From NCBI GenBank assembly GCA_964422555.1, contig CAYRBR010000001.1, positions 12,963-76,962 on the forward strand: a stretch of 64,000 nucleotides of DNA. The letters are read 5' to 3'. Positions 1 through 8,727 of the stretch are shown here, one piece after another (position 1 is the first letter of the stretch; each line of letters begins with the position of its first letter). The DNA is from JAGLCW01 sp964422555 (GTDB taxonomy: Bacteria; Caldisericota; Caldisericia; UBA6126). The notes under the pieces were generated by a model, which was given only the letters and a program-made list of their open reading frames with translations, did not search any database and was not told the origin of the DNA. Both the position numbers and the translations under genes were made by a program.

Positions 1-152
1 GGGCATTTGATAGTAGTCAGATTAAGAGTAAAAGAAACATTGTGGTCTGAAATTGAGATATTTTTTACCATCCCAAGATCGACAATGCTCTTTTTTATCT
101 CTGGATCCATAACCTTTTGCAATGCCTTAAGCACTTCTTCTTTTGTTAACAT
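1..152 (-). CDS. Mrp/DUF59-domain protein, N-terminal fragment (cut by window edge)
   Basis: A minus-strand reading frame starts at ATG 152-150, with AGGAG about 12 nt upstream, and runs off the left edge after 50 codons. The visible residues (MLTKEEVLKALQ, then VMDPEIKKSIVDLGMVK, ending TTIKCP) match the DUF59/MIP18 domain. That domain forms the N-terminus of Mrp/ApbC-type P-loop ATPases, which carry Fe-S clusters, and it also occurs alone in SufT/PaaD-like proteins. The ATPase part, if present, lies outside the window, so the two cannot be told apart. It follows lpd on the same strand after 79 bp and may be cotranscribed with it. Confidence 0.75.
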   Translation of the reverse strand, partial: MLTKEEVLKALQKVMDPEIKKSIVDLGMVKNISISDHNVSFTLNLTTIKC

Positions 153-231
153 AAGTACCCATCTCCTATACATGTTTTTTTTAGTCTAAAACTCTTAGCG
201 TGATCTTTCAATATCGAAAGGTAACATTTGG

Positions 232-1581
232 TTATAAGTGAAGTGGAATTCCTTCCGCTAATTCAATTGCCTCAGAAAAAACTTCTGATAGTGTTGGATG
301 TGGGAAAGTAGTATTTGCTGCAACGGGAAGAGGGATTTTGTTTTGAATTATTAAGGTTGCTAAGGATATCATATCGGAAGAGTGATCTCCAAAGAATGTA
401 CATCCAACTAGCAAGTTGTCTTCGATGAATAATTTAGCAAAACCTTCACGAATTCCACTAGCTCTGGCCTTTCCATTTGCAGAATAAGGGAAGATACATG
501 TTTTTGAAGCAGTTCTTTTTCCTACAGCAGAGTATTCGGGGTGGGTAAAAATAACGCTTGGTTGGTATTCGTAATTGATAGGTTCTACTTCCTTACCAAA
601 AATTCTTGCAGCAGCAATTAAACCTTCTCTGCTAGCAGTATGGGCTAACATCCATTTTCCATTCACATCTCCAATTGCATATACATCCGGTTGGTTTGTT
701 TCCATATACTCGTTTGTTACAATTCCTTTAGGGGAATAGTCAAGTTGTAAAGAATTGAAAAGTGGTTCATTTATCAACGGTTTTCTTCCGGTTGCAATTA
801 GAACTGTTTCACAGTCCATCGAGTTTTGTTCAGAATTCTGAGTCCATTTTACAGTGACGATTCCATTGTCATTTTTTACTGATTCTACTTTACATCCATT
901 TAGGATTGTAATCCCAGCTTTTTGGAGACTTTTTTTCAAGGCTTCAGTTGATTCTTTGTCTTCACATGGCAGTACTTGATCCATCCACTCAAGAACGGTT
1001 ACCTTAGAGCCAAGCTGATTGTAAATCGTTGCCATTTCTAAACCAATTACACCAGCACCAATAATAACAAATCGAGCGGGGATTTCTGCAATTTCTAGTG
1101 CTTTGTCACTATATATAATTCTTTCGTGATCTGGAACAATTGAAGGGATGGAACTAGGAACAGAACCAGTTGCAAGAATTAGTTTGTCAAAAGGTACAGA
1201 TAACTCTTTCTCGGTAGATTGAACAAGAACTTTTTTATCTTTAACGGAGACTGCTTCTCCTTGTATGACATTTACATTGTTTTTCTTAAGCAGAAAACCA
1301 ATTCCCTGACGAGACATAGTTACAGCTTTTTTTGCATGTTTTTGTAATTTTTTTAAGTTAATACTAGGTTTTTCACCATCAATACCAACGGAAGTGTAAC
1401 TTTTCCACTGAATCAGTGGTTCAACTCCTTTGATAAGAGCTTTAGTCGGAATACAACCTACGTTTACACAGGTTCCACCCAAGTGATTTTTTTCAATCAC
1501 TGTTACTTCTCCCCCATATTGAGCACATCGGATTGCCGTTACATATCCCCCGGGTCCGCCACCGATAACAACTATTTTCAT
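232..1581 (-). CDS. lpd: Dihydrolipoamide dehydrogenase (E3)
   Basis: FAD-dependent E3 component, which reoxidises dihydrolipoamide in 2-oxoacid dehydrogenase or glycine cleavage complexes with NAD+. At 449 aa it has the usual family length. Visible parts are the N-terminal FAD Rossmann motif (VIGGGPGG), the redox-active disulfide GGTCVNVGCIPTK, the central NAD-binding motif (VIIGAGVIGLE), the second FAD motif (YAIGDV) and the C-terminal His-Glu pair in FPHPTLSEVF. The ATG is preceded by AGGAG. No E1, E2 or lipoylation gene is adjacent, so its partner complex is not shown here. Confidence 0.93.
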   Translation of the reverse strand: MKIVVIGGGPGGYVTAIRCAQYGGEVTVIEKNHLGGTCVNVGCIPTKALIKGVEPLIQWKSYTSVGIDGEKPSINLKKLQKHAKKAVTMSRQGIGFLLKKNNVNVIQGEAVSVKDKKVLVQSTEKELSVPFDKLILATGSVPSSIPSIVPDHERIIYSDKALEIAEIPARFVIIGAGVIGLEMATIYNQLGSKVTVLEWMDQVLPCEDKESTEALKKSLQKAGITILNGCKVESVKNDNGIVTVKWTQNSEQNSMDCETVLIATGRKPLINEPLFNSLQLDYSPKGIVTNEYMETNQPDVYAIGDVNGKWMLAHTASREGLIAAARIFGKEVEPINYEYQPSVIFTHPEYSAVGKRTASKTCIFPYSANGKARASGIREGFAKLFIEDNLLVGCTFFGDHSSDMISLATLIIQNKIPLPVAANTTFPHPTLSEVFSEAIELAEGIPLHL

Positions 1582-1625
1582 GAATAACTCCTACATTTTT
1601 TCAAAATTTTAATAAGCACTTAATT

Positions 1626-1653
1626 AGAATAAGGAATGGGCAGTAAAGTTCAA
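1626..1653 (-). promoter_or_regulatory. Candidate promoter for lpd
   Basis: Read on the minus strand, TTGAAC (1653-1648) and TATTCT (1631-1626) are separated by 16 bp upstream of lpd, in the divergent gap between lpd and the endonuclease gene. This is a match by eye to a sigma-A consensus only. Confidence 0.35.
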
Positions 1654-1711
1654 AAAAAACTGTTACTTTTTGGCACATTGCATTTCTGTAATTCTATTTT
1701 ATTATGATTGC

Positions 1712-2584
1712 ATGATTGGCATCCACTTACGTTTGAAAAATGATATTGTTGCAGTAAAAAAAACACTTGATGAGTTACAAATCGATTGTATCCAATTGTT
1801 TTTAGAACCTTTGTATGGGATTTCCTTCAGAAGAAAGCTTCATTATAGGGCAGTGTTTCGAGAATTAAAAAAAAGAGGTTATATTTCTACCGTGTTTCTT
1901 CATTCTCCCGATAGTGTATCGCTTCGGGAATCGAAAAATGGTAGTACAATCCCAGCCTGGAAAAGAATTAGAGAAAGATTGCAGGAAGCTGACGATATTG
2001 GAGCAGATGGTCTAATTGTACACGTAAATGTTTCAAAAGAGTTCCCTATTTCTAAGATAAGAGAAGAGATGGAATCTGTGTTTTACGATTTCTATAGCAA
2101 TGCACAGCTCTTGCTTGAGAATGTTACTATCCAAAAATCAATTGGATCTCATCTTCCCCTGTTTCAAGATTTGGTCAAATCTCTTAATGAAGTATATCCT
2201 ATATTTGTTTGTCTTGATACTGCTCATTTGTTTGAGGTGGGATATTCTTTTCAGGACAAAGATGAGATGAGAGCGTTATCTAGTTCATTTCCCATCGTAT
2301 TTCAAAAAACCCGATTAGTACATTTAAATGATTCAAGAACAGAAAAAGGGAGTTACTTAGATCACCATGCTTCTTTAGGAGACGGTTTTATTGGGGCAGG
2401 TTCTTTAGGGGCTGTTGTCTCTGTTTTTCCAGAAGATATGTTTTATATTGCAGAATTACCGAAGAGCGAAAATGAAAGATTAGTGGAAAATGTTGAAATT
2501 TTACGACAAATTGTAAATGGTAACAAAAATAAGCTTGATGAAATGAAACCAAACTGTAAAATAGAAAGGGTATTTTATTTTTAA
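1712..2584 (+). CDS. Endonuclease IV family (AP endonuclease, Nfo-like)
   Basis: TIM-barrel metalloenzyme of the Nfo family, which cuts DNA 5' of abasic sites. All the metal-ligand motifs known from E. coli endonuclease IV can be placed in order: His in FLHSP, His in IVHVN, Glu in LLENV, Asp and His in CLDTAHLF, His, Asp and His in VHLNDSRTEKGSYLDHHA, and Glu in YIAELP. I start it at ATG 1712 (MIGIHLRL), the usual family beginning, giving 290 aa. An upstream TTG at 1670 would add 14 residues with no family match. No clear Shine-Dalgarno precedes 1712. Overall similarity to E. coli Nfo looks moderate. Confidence 0.85.
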   Translation: MIGIHLRLKNDIVAVKKTLDELQIDCIQLFLEPLYGISFRRKLHYRAVFRELKKRGYISTVFLHSPDSVSLRESKNGSTIPAWKRIRERLQEADDIGADGLIVHVNVSKEFPISKIREEMESVFYDFYSNAQLLLENVTIQKSIGSHLPLFQDLVKSLNEVYPIFVCLDTAHLFEVGYSFQDKDEMRALSSSFPIVFQKTRLVHLNDSRTEKGSYLDHHASLGDGFIGAGSLGAVVSVFPEDMFYIAELPKSENERLVENVEILRQIVNGNKNKLDEMKPNCKIERVFYF

Positions 2585-2610
2585 AAACATAGTTTATTGA
2601 AACTATGTTT
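2585..2610. repeat. 11-bp perfect inverted repeat after the endonuclease gene
   Basis: AAACATAGTTT (2585-2595), loop attg, then AAACTATGTTT (2600-2610). The hairpin starts immediately after the endonuclease stop codon and about 75 bp before rpsO. It is AT-rich and followed by only a short T run, so it may be a weak terminator or an mRNA-end hairpin. Confidence 0.5.
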
Positions 2611-2683
2611 ACTATTGATTACCTTTTACATGGGCTTTTGATATCCTCATCGAAGTACTGAGTAGAAGGTACAGGAGGCAATT

Positions 2684-2950
2684 ATGTTAACAAAAGAGGA
2701 AAAGTCTGCCATTATTGAGAAGTATAAAACTCATGAAGGTGACAACGGTTCGCCCGATGTCCAGATCGCTATTTTAACCAAAAAAATCCAAATGCTATCG
2801 GAACACTTATCCTATCATAAGCATGACCATAGCTCTAGACGTGGATTATTAAAAATGGTTGGACAGAGAAGAAGATTACAAAGGTATTTGAAAAAAACAG
2901 ATGTTGAACGGTACAAAACATTAATTCAACAACTAGGAATCAGAGGATAA
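2684..2950 (+). CDS. rpsO: Ribosomal protein S15
   Basis: An 88-aa S15, the normal length. It is a primary 16S rRNA-binding protein of the small subunit platform. Family signatures are visible: GSPDVQIA, LSYHKHDHSSRRGLLKMVGQRRR and the C-terminal DVERYKTLIQQLGIRG. The ribosome binding site is strong (AGGAGG, 6 nt before ATG). It is followed after 10 bp by pnp, the conserved rpsO-pnp pair found in most bacteria. The roughly 70-bp leader could hold an autoregulatory fold, but I cannot show one. Confidence 0.98.
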   Translation: MLTKEEKSAIIEKYKTHEGDNGSPDVQIAILTKKIQMLSEHLSYHKHDHSSRRGLLKMVGQRRRLQRYLKKTDVERYKTLIQQLGIRG

Positions 2951-2960
2951 AAAAAACTAC

Positions 2961-5096
2961 ATGAAAGAACATAAACCAATTACATTTGAACGGAAGATTG
3001 ATGGCGTACACTATAGTTTTGAGTATGGAAAATTAGCAAAACAAGCAGGTGCGTCTTTGTTATGTACTGCTGGAGAAACAAAAGTACTAGTATTAGTTAC
3101 AATGACCAGAGAACCAAAGGAAGATATTGATTTTTTCCCTCTAACAGTAGATTATTCAGAAAAGTTGTATTCAGCTGGAAAAATTCCAGGAGGTTTTTTT
3201 AAACGAGGTGGAAGACCTTCTGATAAAGAAATTCTAAAATCAAGATTGATTGACAGACCTTTGCGACCTCTTTTCCCAAAGTATCTAAGAAATGGTGTTC
3301 AGATCATTGCTTATGTTCTTTCATTTGATGGTTTAAATTCACCTGATATTTTAGCCATTAATGGAGCTTCCATAGCTGCATGTATATCAAATGCTCCATT
3401 CAACGGTCCTGTAGCTGCTACACGATGCGGGTTTATTAACGGTGAACTTGTAGCAAATCCTCCTATTGAAGAAGGGGATGAAAATTCATTGGATCTTGTC
3501 GTAGCTGAAACTGAGAAGTCTGTTATGATGGTAGAGGCCGGAGCAAATATACTCGATGAAGATACTATTTTAGAGGCATTCCAGTTTATTCATGAAAAGA
3601 ATCAAGAAATGATTTCTTGGCAAAAAGAAATCATTGAAGGGCTTCCGAAAAAAGAAAAGTATATTCCTGTTAAACCTGAAGCATCAGCTGATGCAACAGA
3701 AGCAGTAAAAAGTTTCCTTGATCCACGAATTGAAGATGCATTGTTCAATCCTGACAAGAAACAAAGAGAAGCCGCTGAACAAGAGCTTAGAGCAGATATG
3801 CATGAAGAATGTGATAGTCAATTTGAAGATAGAGAGAAAGAGCTTGATTTAGCTTATGATAACTATCTGTCCCACTATGTCAGAGATATGATTATTACAG
3901 CAAACAGAAGACCTGATGGAAGAAAAGAAGACGAAATTCGTGATCTTTCTATGGAAGTTGGACTGCTCCCAAGAGCTCACGGGAGTGCAGTGTTTACTCG
4001 AGGACAGACACAAGTACTTTCAGTTGTTACACTGGGGGGAAAAGGTGAAGGTCAGTTAATAGAAAGTATTGATGAAGAAGTTACAAAGCATTATATGCAT
4101 TATTATAATTTCCCTCCATTCAGTGTTGGTGAAGTGCGACCATTACGAGGAGCTGGGAGAAGAGAAGTTGGACACGGTGCTCTAGCCGAAAGAGCAGTGT
4201 ATCCGGTTGTTCCTTCTGAAGAGAAATTTGCATACACAATCCATGTAGTTTCCGAAGTGCTAGAATCAAATGGATCCAGTTCTCAGGCTTCCATCTGTGG
4301 AAGTACTTTAGCATTGATGGATGCTGGGGTTCCAATTTCGGATCCTGTTGCCGGTATTGCAATGGGATTGATTGCCGATGAAAATGGATCAGATTACCGA
4401 ATTTTAACAGACATTCAGGGTGTTGAAGATTTTTCAGGTGACATGGATTTTAAAGTTGCTGGAACTCGCAATGGTATTACCGCTATTCAGATGGACGTAA
4501 AAAAACCAATTGTTACAATGCAAATACTGAAAGAAGGATTTCAAAGAGCGAAATCTGCTCGAATTGATATTTTAGACAAGATGTTTGAGACAATTCAGGT
4601 AGCCAGACCAGATCTATCGATGTATGCTCCCAGAATGAAAATTGTTCAGATAAAACAGGAACATATTGGAGAATTAATTGGTCCTGGTGGAAAAAATATT
4701 AAGCGTATTATTGAAGAGACAGGTGTTAAGATTGACATTGAGCCTGATGGAAGAGTGTTTATTTCATCCGACAATCAAGAAGGTTTAACAAAAGCACTGA
4801 ATGAAATAGACGAGATTACAAAAGAAATTGAAGCTGGACAAATATATAGCGGAAAAGTAGTCCGAATTTGTGATTTTGGGGCTTTTGTTGAGTTAAAAAA
4901 AGGTACAGATGGCCTTTTACATGTATCGCAGATTTCTTCAAGAAGAGTCAACAACGAAGATGGAAAACTAAAAGCTGGGAATGATATATTGGTAAGAATG
5001 GGTCAGATTGTTACTGTGAAGGTGGCTTCGGTGGATCCAGAAAATGGAAGAATTAGCTTAACAATGAAAGGGATTGAACAGAATCAAGAAGAATAG
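2961..5096 (+). CDS. pnp: Polyribonucleotide nucleotidyltransferase (PNPase)
   Basis: Phosphorolytic 3'-5' exoribonuclease, 711 aa as usual. The order is RNase PH-like domain 1 (residues 1-230), an alpha-helical linker, RNase PH-like domain 2 with FTRGQTQVL and GRREVGHGALAERA, then a KH domain around 555-610 (IGELIGPGGKNIKRI) and an S1 domain to the end (YSGKVVRICDFGAFVEL, DGLLHVSQIS). The ribosome binding site overlaps the end of rpsO (AGAGGA). It belongs to an RNA-turnover cluster with RNase J downstream. Confidence 0.98.
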   Translation: MKEHKPITFERKIDGVHYSFEYGKLAKQAGASLLCTAGETKVLVLVTMTREPKEDIDFFPLTVDYSEKLYSAGKIPGGFFKRGGRPSDKEILKSRLIDRPLRPLFPKYLRNGVQIIAYVLSFDGLNSPDILAINGASIAACISNAPFNGPVAATRCGFINGELVANPPIEEGDENSLDLVVAETEKSVMMVEAGANILDEDTILEAFQFIHEKNQEMISWQKEIIEGLPKKEKYIPVKPEASADATEAVKSFLDPRIEDALFNPDKKQREAAEQELRADMHEECDSQFEDREKELDLAYDNYLSHYVRDMIITANRRPDGRKEDEIRDLSMEVGLLPRAHGSAVFTRGQTQVLSVVTLGGKGEGQLIESIDEEVTKHYMHYYNFPPFSVGEVRPLRGAGRREVGHGALAERAVYPVVPSEEKFAYTIHVVSEVLESNGSSSQASICGSTLALMDAGVPISDPVAGIAMGLIADENGSDYRILTDIQGVEDFSGDMDFKVAGTRNGITAIQMDVKKPIVTMQILKEGFQRAKSARIDILDKMFETIQVARPDLSMYAPRMKIVQIKQEHIGELIGPGGKNIKRIIEETGVKIDIEPDGRVFISSDNQEGLTKALNEIDEITKEIEAGQIYSGKVVRICDFGAFVELKKGTDGLLHVSQISSRRVNNEDGKLKAGNDILVRMGQIVTVKVASVDPENGRISLTMKGIEQNQEE

Positions 5097-5098
5097 TA

Positions 5099-5695
5099 AT
5101 GGATCCTCAACTATGGTCAGATAACTGGAAACAAAATATCGCTGAATCATTAGAAAAAAGAATAAAGAATTGTAAGAAATGTGATTTGTGCAAAACTAGG
5201 AATAATCCTGTACCTGGTGCAGGATGTCTTGATGCCGATGTTATGTTCATCGGTGAAGGTCCTGGAAAGAATGAAGATATTGCTGGCTTACCATTTGTAG
5301 GTCAAGCTGGAAAAATACTAGATAGTTTGCTTGATAGTATCGGTCTGGAAAGAAGTGATATTTTCATTGGAAATACTGTGAAGTGCCGTCCTCCTAATAA
5401 CAGAACTCCATCAGTTAAAGAGATGGAGGCGTGTAAACCCTATTTGGTTTCTCAAATCGAGTTAATACAACCCAAAATTATCGTTATCATGGGAAGTGCT
5501 GCATTATCTTCACTTTTTGGTCCCGGACGTTCCATTTCGAAAGAACGAGGTAAGCCGGTTGATTTGGAGGGTATCTGTTATTTTCCTACCTATCATCCTG
5601 CTGCTGCTTTATATAGACGACAAACTCTTGAGTATATACAAGAGGATTTTTATAAACTAAATCAATTATTAATTGAGAAGAAAGAGACAACATGA
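5099..5695 (+). CDS. Uracil-DNA glycosylase, family 4 (Fe-S)
   Basis: Removes uracil from DNA. The 198-aa protein has the family 4 hallmarks: cysteine ligands in CKKCDLC near residues 25-31, motif GEGPGKNEDIAGLPFVGQAGK, NTVKCRPPNNRTP with a further cysteine, and the C-terminal YHPAAALYR. It starts 2 bp after the pnp stop, and its TGA overlaps the ATG of RNase J, so translation is probably coupled. Family 4 enzymes are typical of thermophiles and many anaerobes. Confidence 0.93.
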   Translation: MDPQLWSDNWKQNIAESLEKRIKNCKKCDLCKTRNNPVPGAGCLDADVMFIGEGPGKNEDIAGLPFVGQAGKILDSLLDSIGLERSDIFIGNTVKCRPPNNRTPSVKEMEACKPYLVSQIELIQPKIIVIMGSAALSSLFGPGRSISKERGKPVDLEGICYFPTYHPAAALYRRQTLEYIQEDFYKLNQLLIEKKETT

Positions 5696-7338
5696 AAATA
5701 CAAGTAAATTTTATGGGAGGTTTGAACGAAATTGGCAAGAATATGACATTGTTCGAATTTGATAACGACATCATTATTCTTGATGCAGGTTTTGAATTTC
5801 CCAGTGCTGATTTATTAGGAATCGATAGAGTTATACCTGATATAACGTACGCTGTAGAGAATAAAAAAAAGATAAAAGCAATCGTCTTGTCCCATGGTCA
5901 TGCTGACCACATTGGTGGATTACGATATTTTTGTAAAGAATTAGGATATCCTCCCATTTATGCAACTGCATTAACAATTGGAATTGTAAAATCAGAATTA
6001 CCAGCACATATTTCGAAGAATATTCAATTCAAAGAAGTGAAACTTCCATCATCTGTGAAAATCGGAAGAATAAAAATTGATTTTTTACGAGTAACACATA
6101 GTATACCAGACGGTTTGGCAACAGTATTTCATACACCTTACGGAAATATATTCCATTCGGGTGATTTCAAAGTAGACCTAACTCCGATCGATAATAAACC
6201 TATTGATTTACAGGGGATTGCTCATGCTGGCAGAGAAGGTGTTCTGTTATATATGGGGGATAGTACAAATGCTGATGAACCTGGATTTACTCCATCTGAA
6301 AAAACAGTTGGACTTAAATTAGAGGATTTAATCCGAGCTTCTGAAGGAAGAATATTTGTAGCTACTTTTTCCACTAATCTTCACAGAATTCAGCAGGTTA
6401 TTGATATTGCCCAAAAAGTGAACCGTAAAGTTCTTGTTGATGGAAGATCAATGATGAACACAATCCAGGTTGCGAAAGAACTTTGATATTCTTCTATCCC
6501 AGACAACTTGATTGCAAAAAACAGGGAAGCTCAGTTGTTACCGGATAATCGTTTAATTATCTTAACGACAGGTACACAAGGAGAACCATTTTCTGGACTA
6601 ACAAAATTAGCAAGAAATCAACACGGTTTACTCAGACTAAAGAAAAATGACAAAGTAATTATTTCAGCTGATCCAATCCCAGGAAACGAAGCTTCTGTAA
6701 CAAAGAATATAAACAATCTTATCCGTTTGGGTGCCGATGTGGTTTATCGAACAGAAGGTATTCATGCATCCGGTCACGGCTCAAAAGAAGATTTACGACT
6801 TATGATGTCGTTGATAAAACCGAAATTTTTCATTCCAGTACATGGAGAGTACAGACAAATGTATGCTCATTGTAAAATTGCACACGAAGTGGGAGTTCCT
6901 GTTAACAATACTAAGATTTGTGAGAATGGAGCTTCTATACAGTTTTCAAAATCTCAAATGAGGCAAGTTGGCAGAATACCTGCTGACCCCATTTATATTG
7001 ATGGAAGAAACGTAGGAGATATAGGTTTATCAGTAATTAATGAGCGCAAGCGTCTTTCAAGAGAAGGGGTTTTAAACGTAGTTGTGATTGTCAATCTCAA
7101 GAGACGTTCTATGACAACTCTGCCATTGATTGAAACAAAAGGACTTATATCATCTGATTTTTCGAGTAACTTATACGAAAAAGTAACACAAGGTATTAAA
7201 GAGATTGTTAGAAAATGGTCGAAACAAAATGGAGATGGATCTGATCTTGAAAAAATGGTGAAAGGATATTTAGGAAGTTTCTTTTCTGCTGAAATTCATA
7301 GAAAACCTGTCATTTTCGTATCTGTTATTGAAGGGTAA
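5692..7338 (+). pseudogene. rnj: Ribonuclease J interrupted by an in-frame TGA
   Basis: Metallo-beta-lactamase/beta-CASP ribonuclease with endo- and 5'-exonuclease activity. The frame is continuous from 5692 to 7338 (548 codons, full family length) except for TGA at 6484-6486, codon 265. Upstream are LSHGHADHIGGL and the metal-binding HSGDFK; downstream are LTTGTQGEP, HASGHGS and PVHGEYRQM. The stop replaces a residue that is normally glycine in the LGY..IPD motif (here L-stop-YSSIPDN), one G-to-T change from GGA. TGA ends many other genes here, so reassignment is unlikely. It is a nonsense mutation, a read error or an unusual readthrough site. The last 276 residues alone lack the catalytic histidines. 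Confidence 0.9.
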
Positions 7339-7342
7339 TTCC

Positions 7343-7873
7343 ATGAAAAGTAGTAGCTTTCTAACAGTCAAATGGATTCGAGCTTCCATTATTGGGGCTT
7401 TGTATTTTGCCTTAACTGTTGTTATCGCTCCTTTGTCGTTTGGACCAGTTCAGGTTCGAGTATCTGAGTTACTAACTGTACTACCTTTTTTCTTTCCCGA
7501 AGCTATTTGGGGTCTTACAATTGGTTGTTTGTTGGCTAATTTGTTTTCCCCCTTTGGTATTGTCGATATTGTTGGTGGAACTCTATGTACCTTCATTGCA
7601 GCTTATTTAACCTATCTGTGTCGACATATTCCTCGAAAGACTATTGGTGCTTATATATCTATTCTCCCACCTATTTTAATCAATGGATTTGGTGTTAGTT
7701 TTTATGTAACATCCATGGCTGGAGGAGCTTTTTCTGTTCAGAATTTTTCGTTTCCTTTATATTTTTCTATTGCAGGATCTATATTATTGGGAGAAGCAAT
7801 TTCTGTTGGAATAGGGGGATCTATGCTCATAACTTATTTGTTGCACAATACATTCAATGTATACAATAATTAG
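7343..7873 (+). CDS. queT: QueT-family ECF transporter substrate-binding component
   Basis: Integral membrane S component of 176 aa with about five or six hydrophobic segments. The conserved family stretch PLSFGPVQVRVSELLTVLPF followed by PEAIWGLTIGCLLANLFSPFG matches QueT/DUF988, predicted to bind queuosine precursors and to work with the shared EcfA/A'/T module, which is not in this window. I choose ATG 7343 (MKSSS) over an upstream TTG at 7328. It begins 4 bp after RNase J, leaving no room for a preQ1 riboswitch directly upstream. Confidence 0.85.
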   Translation: MKSSSFLTVKWIRASIIGALYFALTVVIAPLSFGPVQVRVSELLTVLPFFFPEAIWGLTIGCLLANLFSPFGIVDIVGGTLCTFIAAYLTYLCRHIPRKTIGAYISILPPILINGFGVSFYVTSMAGGAFSVQNFSFPLYFSIAGSILLGEAISVGIGGSMLITYLLHNTFNVYNN

Positions 7874-7887
7874 AACAAGGAGTTAAA

Positions 7888-8727
7888 ATGAAGGTAGCTT
7901 TGGCTCAAATGGAACCGGTTTTTGCAAATTGGGAAAAATCACTTGAGAAACATGCCCTGTTTGTTGAAAAAGCGATAGACGAAAAAGCTGACTTGATTGT
8001 ATTCCCCGAGATGTCATTAACAGGGTATAATTTGAAAGATCTTACTCCTGATTTATGTGTAGATCCTACTAGAGAAAAACTGAAAGAAGTTCTTCGATTG
8101 TCTATGCAAATTGATGTAGTAGTCAGTTATCCTGAAGTGGATCACCAATATCGACGATATATTAGTGCTGCTTACTGTTCAAAAGGTGAAATTGAATCGG
8201 TCCATCGAAAAGTATTTCTTCCTGTTAATGGAATGTTTAATGATCCGAAAGATTTTGTAGCAGGAAGTACTTTTCATACTTTTACTATTGACAATATCCG
8301 AATGGGAATGTTAGTGTGCAGAGATATGTGGCATGAAGAAGCTGTAGTGGCTATGGTGAAACAAGGAGTTCAGTGCATAATTGTCTGTGCAAATATTCCA
8401 TTGCGTGATATTAATAGCACAGGACCTGTTATTGACTCATTTATAGAAAGAACTGTAAGGGGATATGCTGAAAAGAACGATATCTATTTTGTTTATGTGA
8501 ATCGTGTTGGTTTTGAAGAAGGAACTTGTTTTTATGGGGGGAGCATGCTGGTAGATCCTTCGGGAACAATTGCATGTAAACTACCTTTTATAGAAGAAAA
8601 GATTGATTACGCATCCATTAATTTAGATACAATACGAAAGAAAATTCGATCCTTTCCACTTCACTTTGATAGAAAAGACAATCTGATTGGAAAGCTGTTT
8701 CTAGAGGATGAAAATGAAAACAAATAG
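7888..8727 (+). CDS. Carbon-nitrogen hydrolase, glutaminase part of a split NAD synthetase
   Basis: Nitrilase-superfamily protein of 279 aa with the Glu-Lys-Cys triad: Glu in FPEMSLTGY, Lys in HRKVFLP and Cys in LVCRDMWHE. It overlaps by 14 bp with a gene for the NAD synthetase domain. In most bacteria these two domains form one glutamine-dependent NadE, so this protein probably supplies ammonia from glutamine to the next gene product. The usual CED after the nucleophile reads CRD here. The ribosome binding site is AAGGAG. An independent amidase is possible. Confidence 0.8.
   Translation: MKVALAQMEPVFANWEKSLEKHALFVEKAIDEKADLIVFPEMSLTGYNLKDLTPDLCVDPTREKLKEVLRLSMQIDVVVSYPEVDHQYRRYISAAYCSKGEIESVHRKVFLPVNGMFNDPKDFVAGSTFHTFTIDNIRMGMLVCRDMWHEEAVVAMVKQGVQCIIVCANIPLRDINSTGPVIDSFIERTVRGYAEKNDIYFVYVNRVGFEEGTCFYGGSMLVDPSGTIACKLPFIEEKIDYASINLDTIRKKIRSFPLHFDRKDNLIGKLFLEDENENK

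Noticed and set aside
4120..4362. Minus-strand ORF inside pnp
   Set aside because: It is a shadow of the pnp frame with no family features and no ribosome binding site.
6484..6486. TGA read as glycine (alternative genetic code) or as selenocysteine
   Set aside because: TGA is the natural stop of many intact genes here, no other gene has an internal TGA, and RNase J is not a known selenoprotein. A single mutation or error is simpler.
7339..7342. PreQ1 riboswitch before queT
   Set aside because: Only 4 bp separate it from RNase J, leaving no space for a leader.
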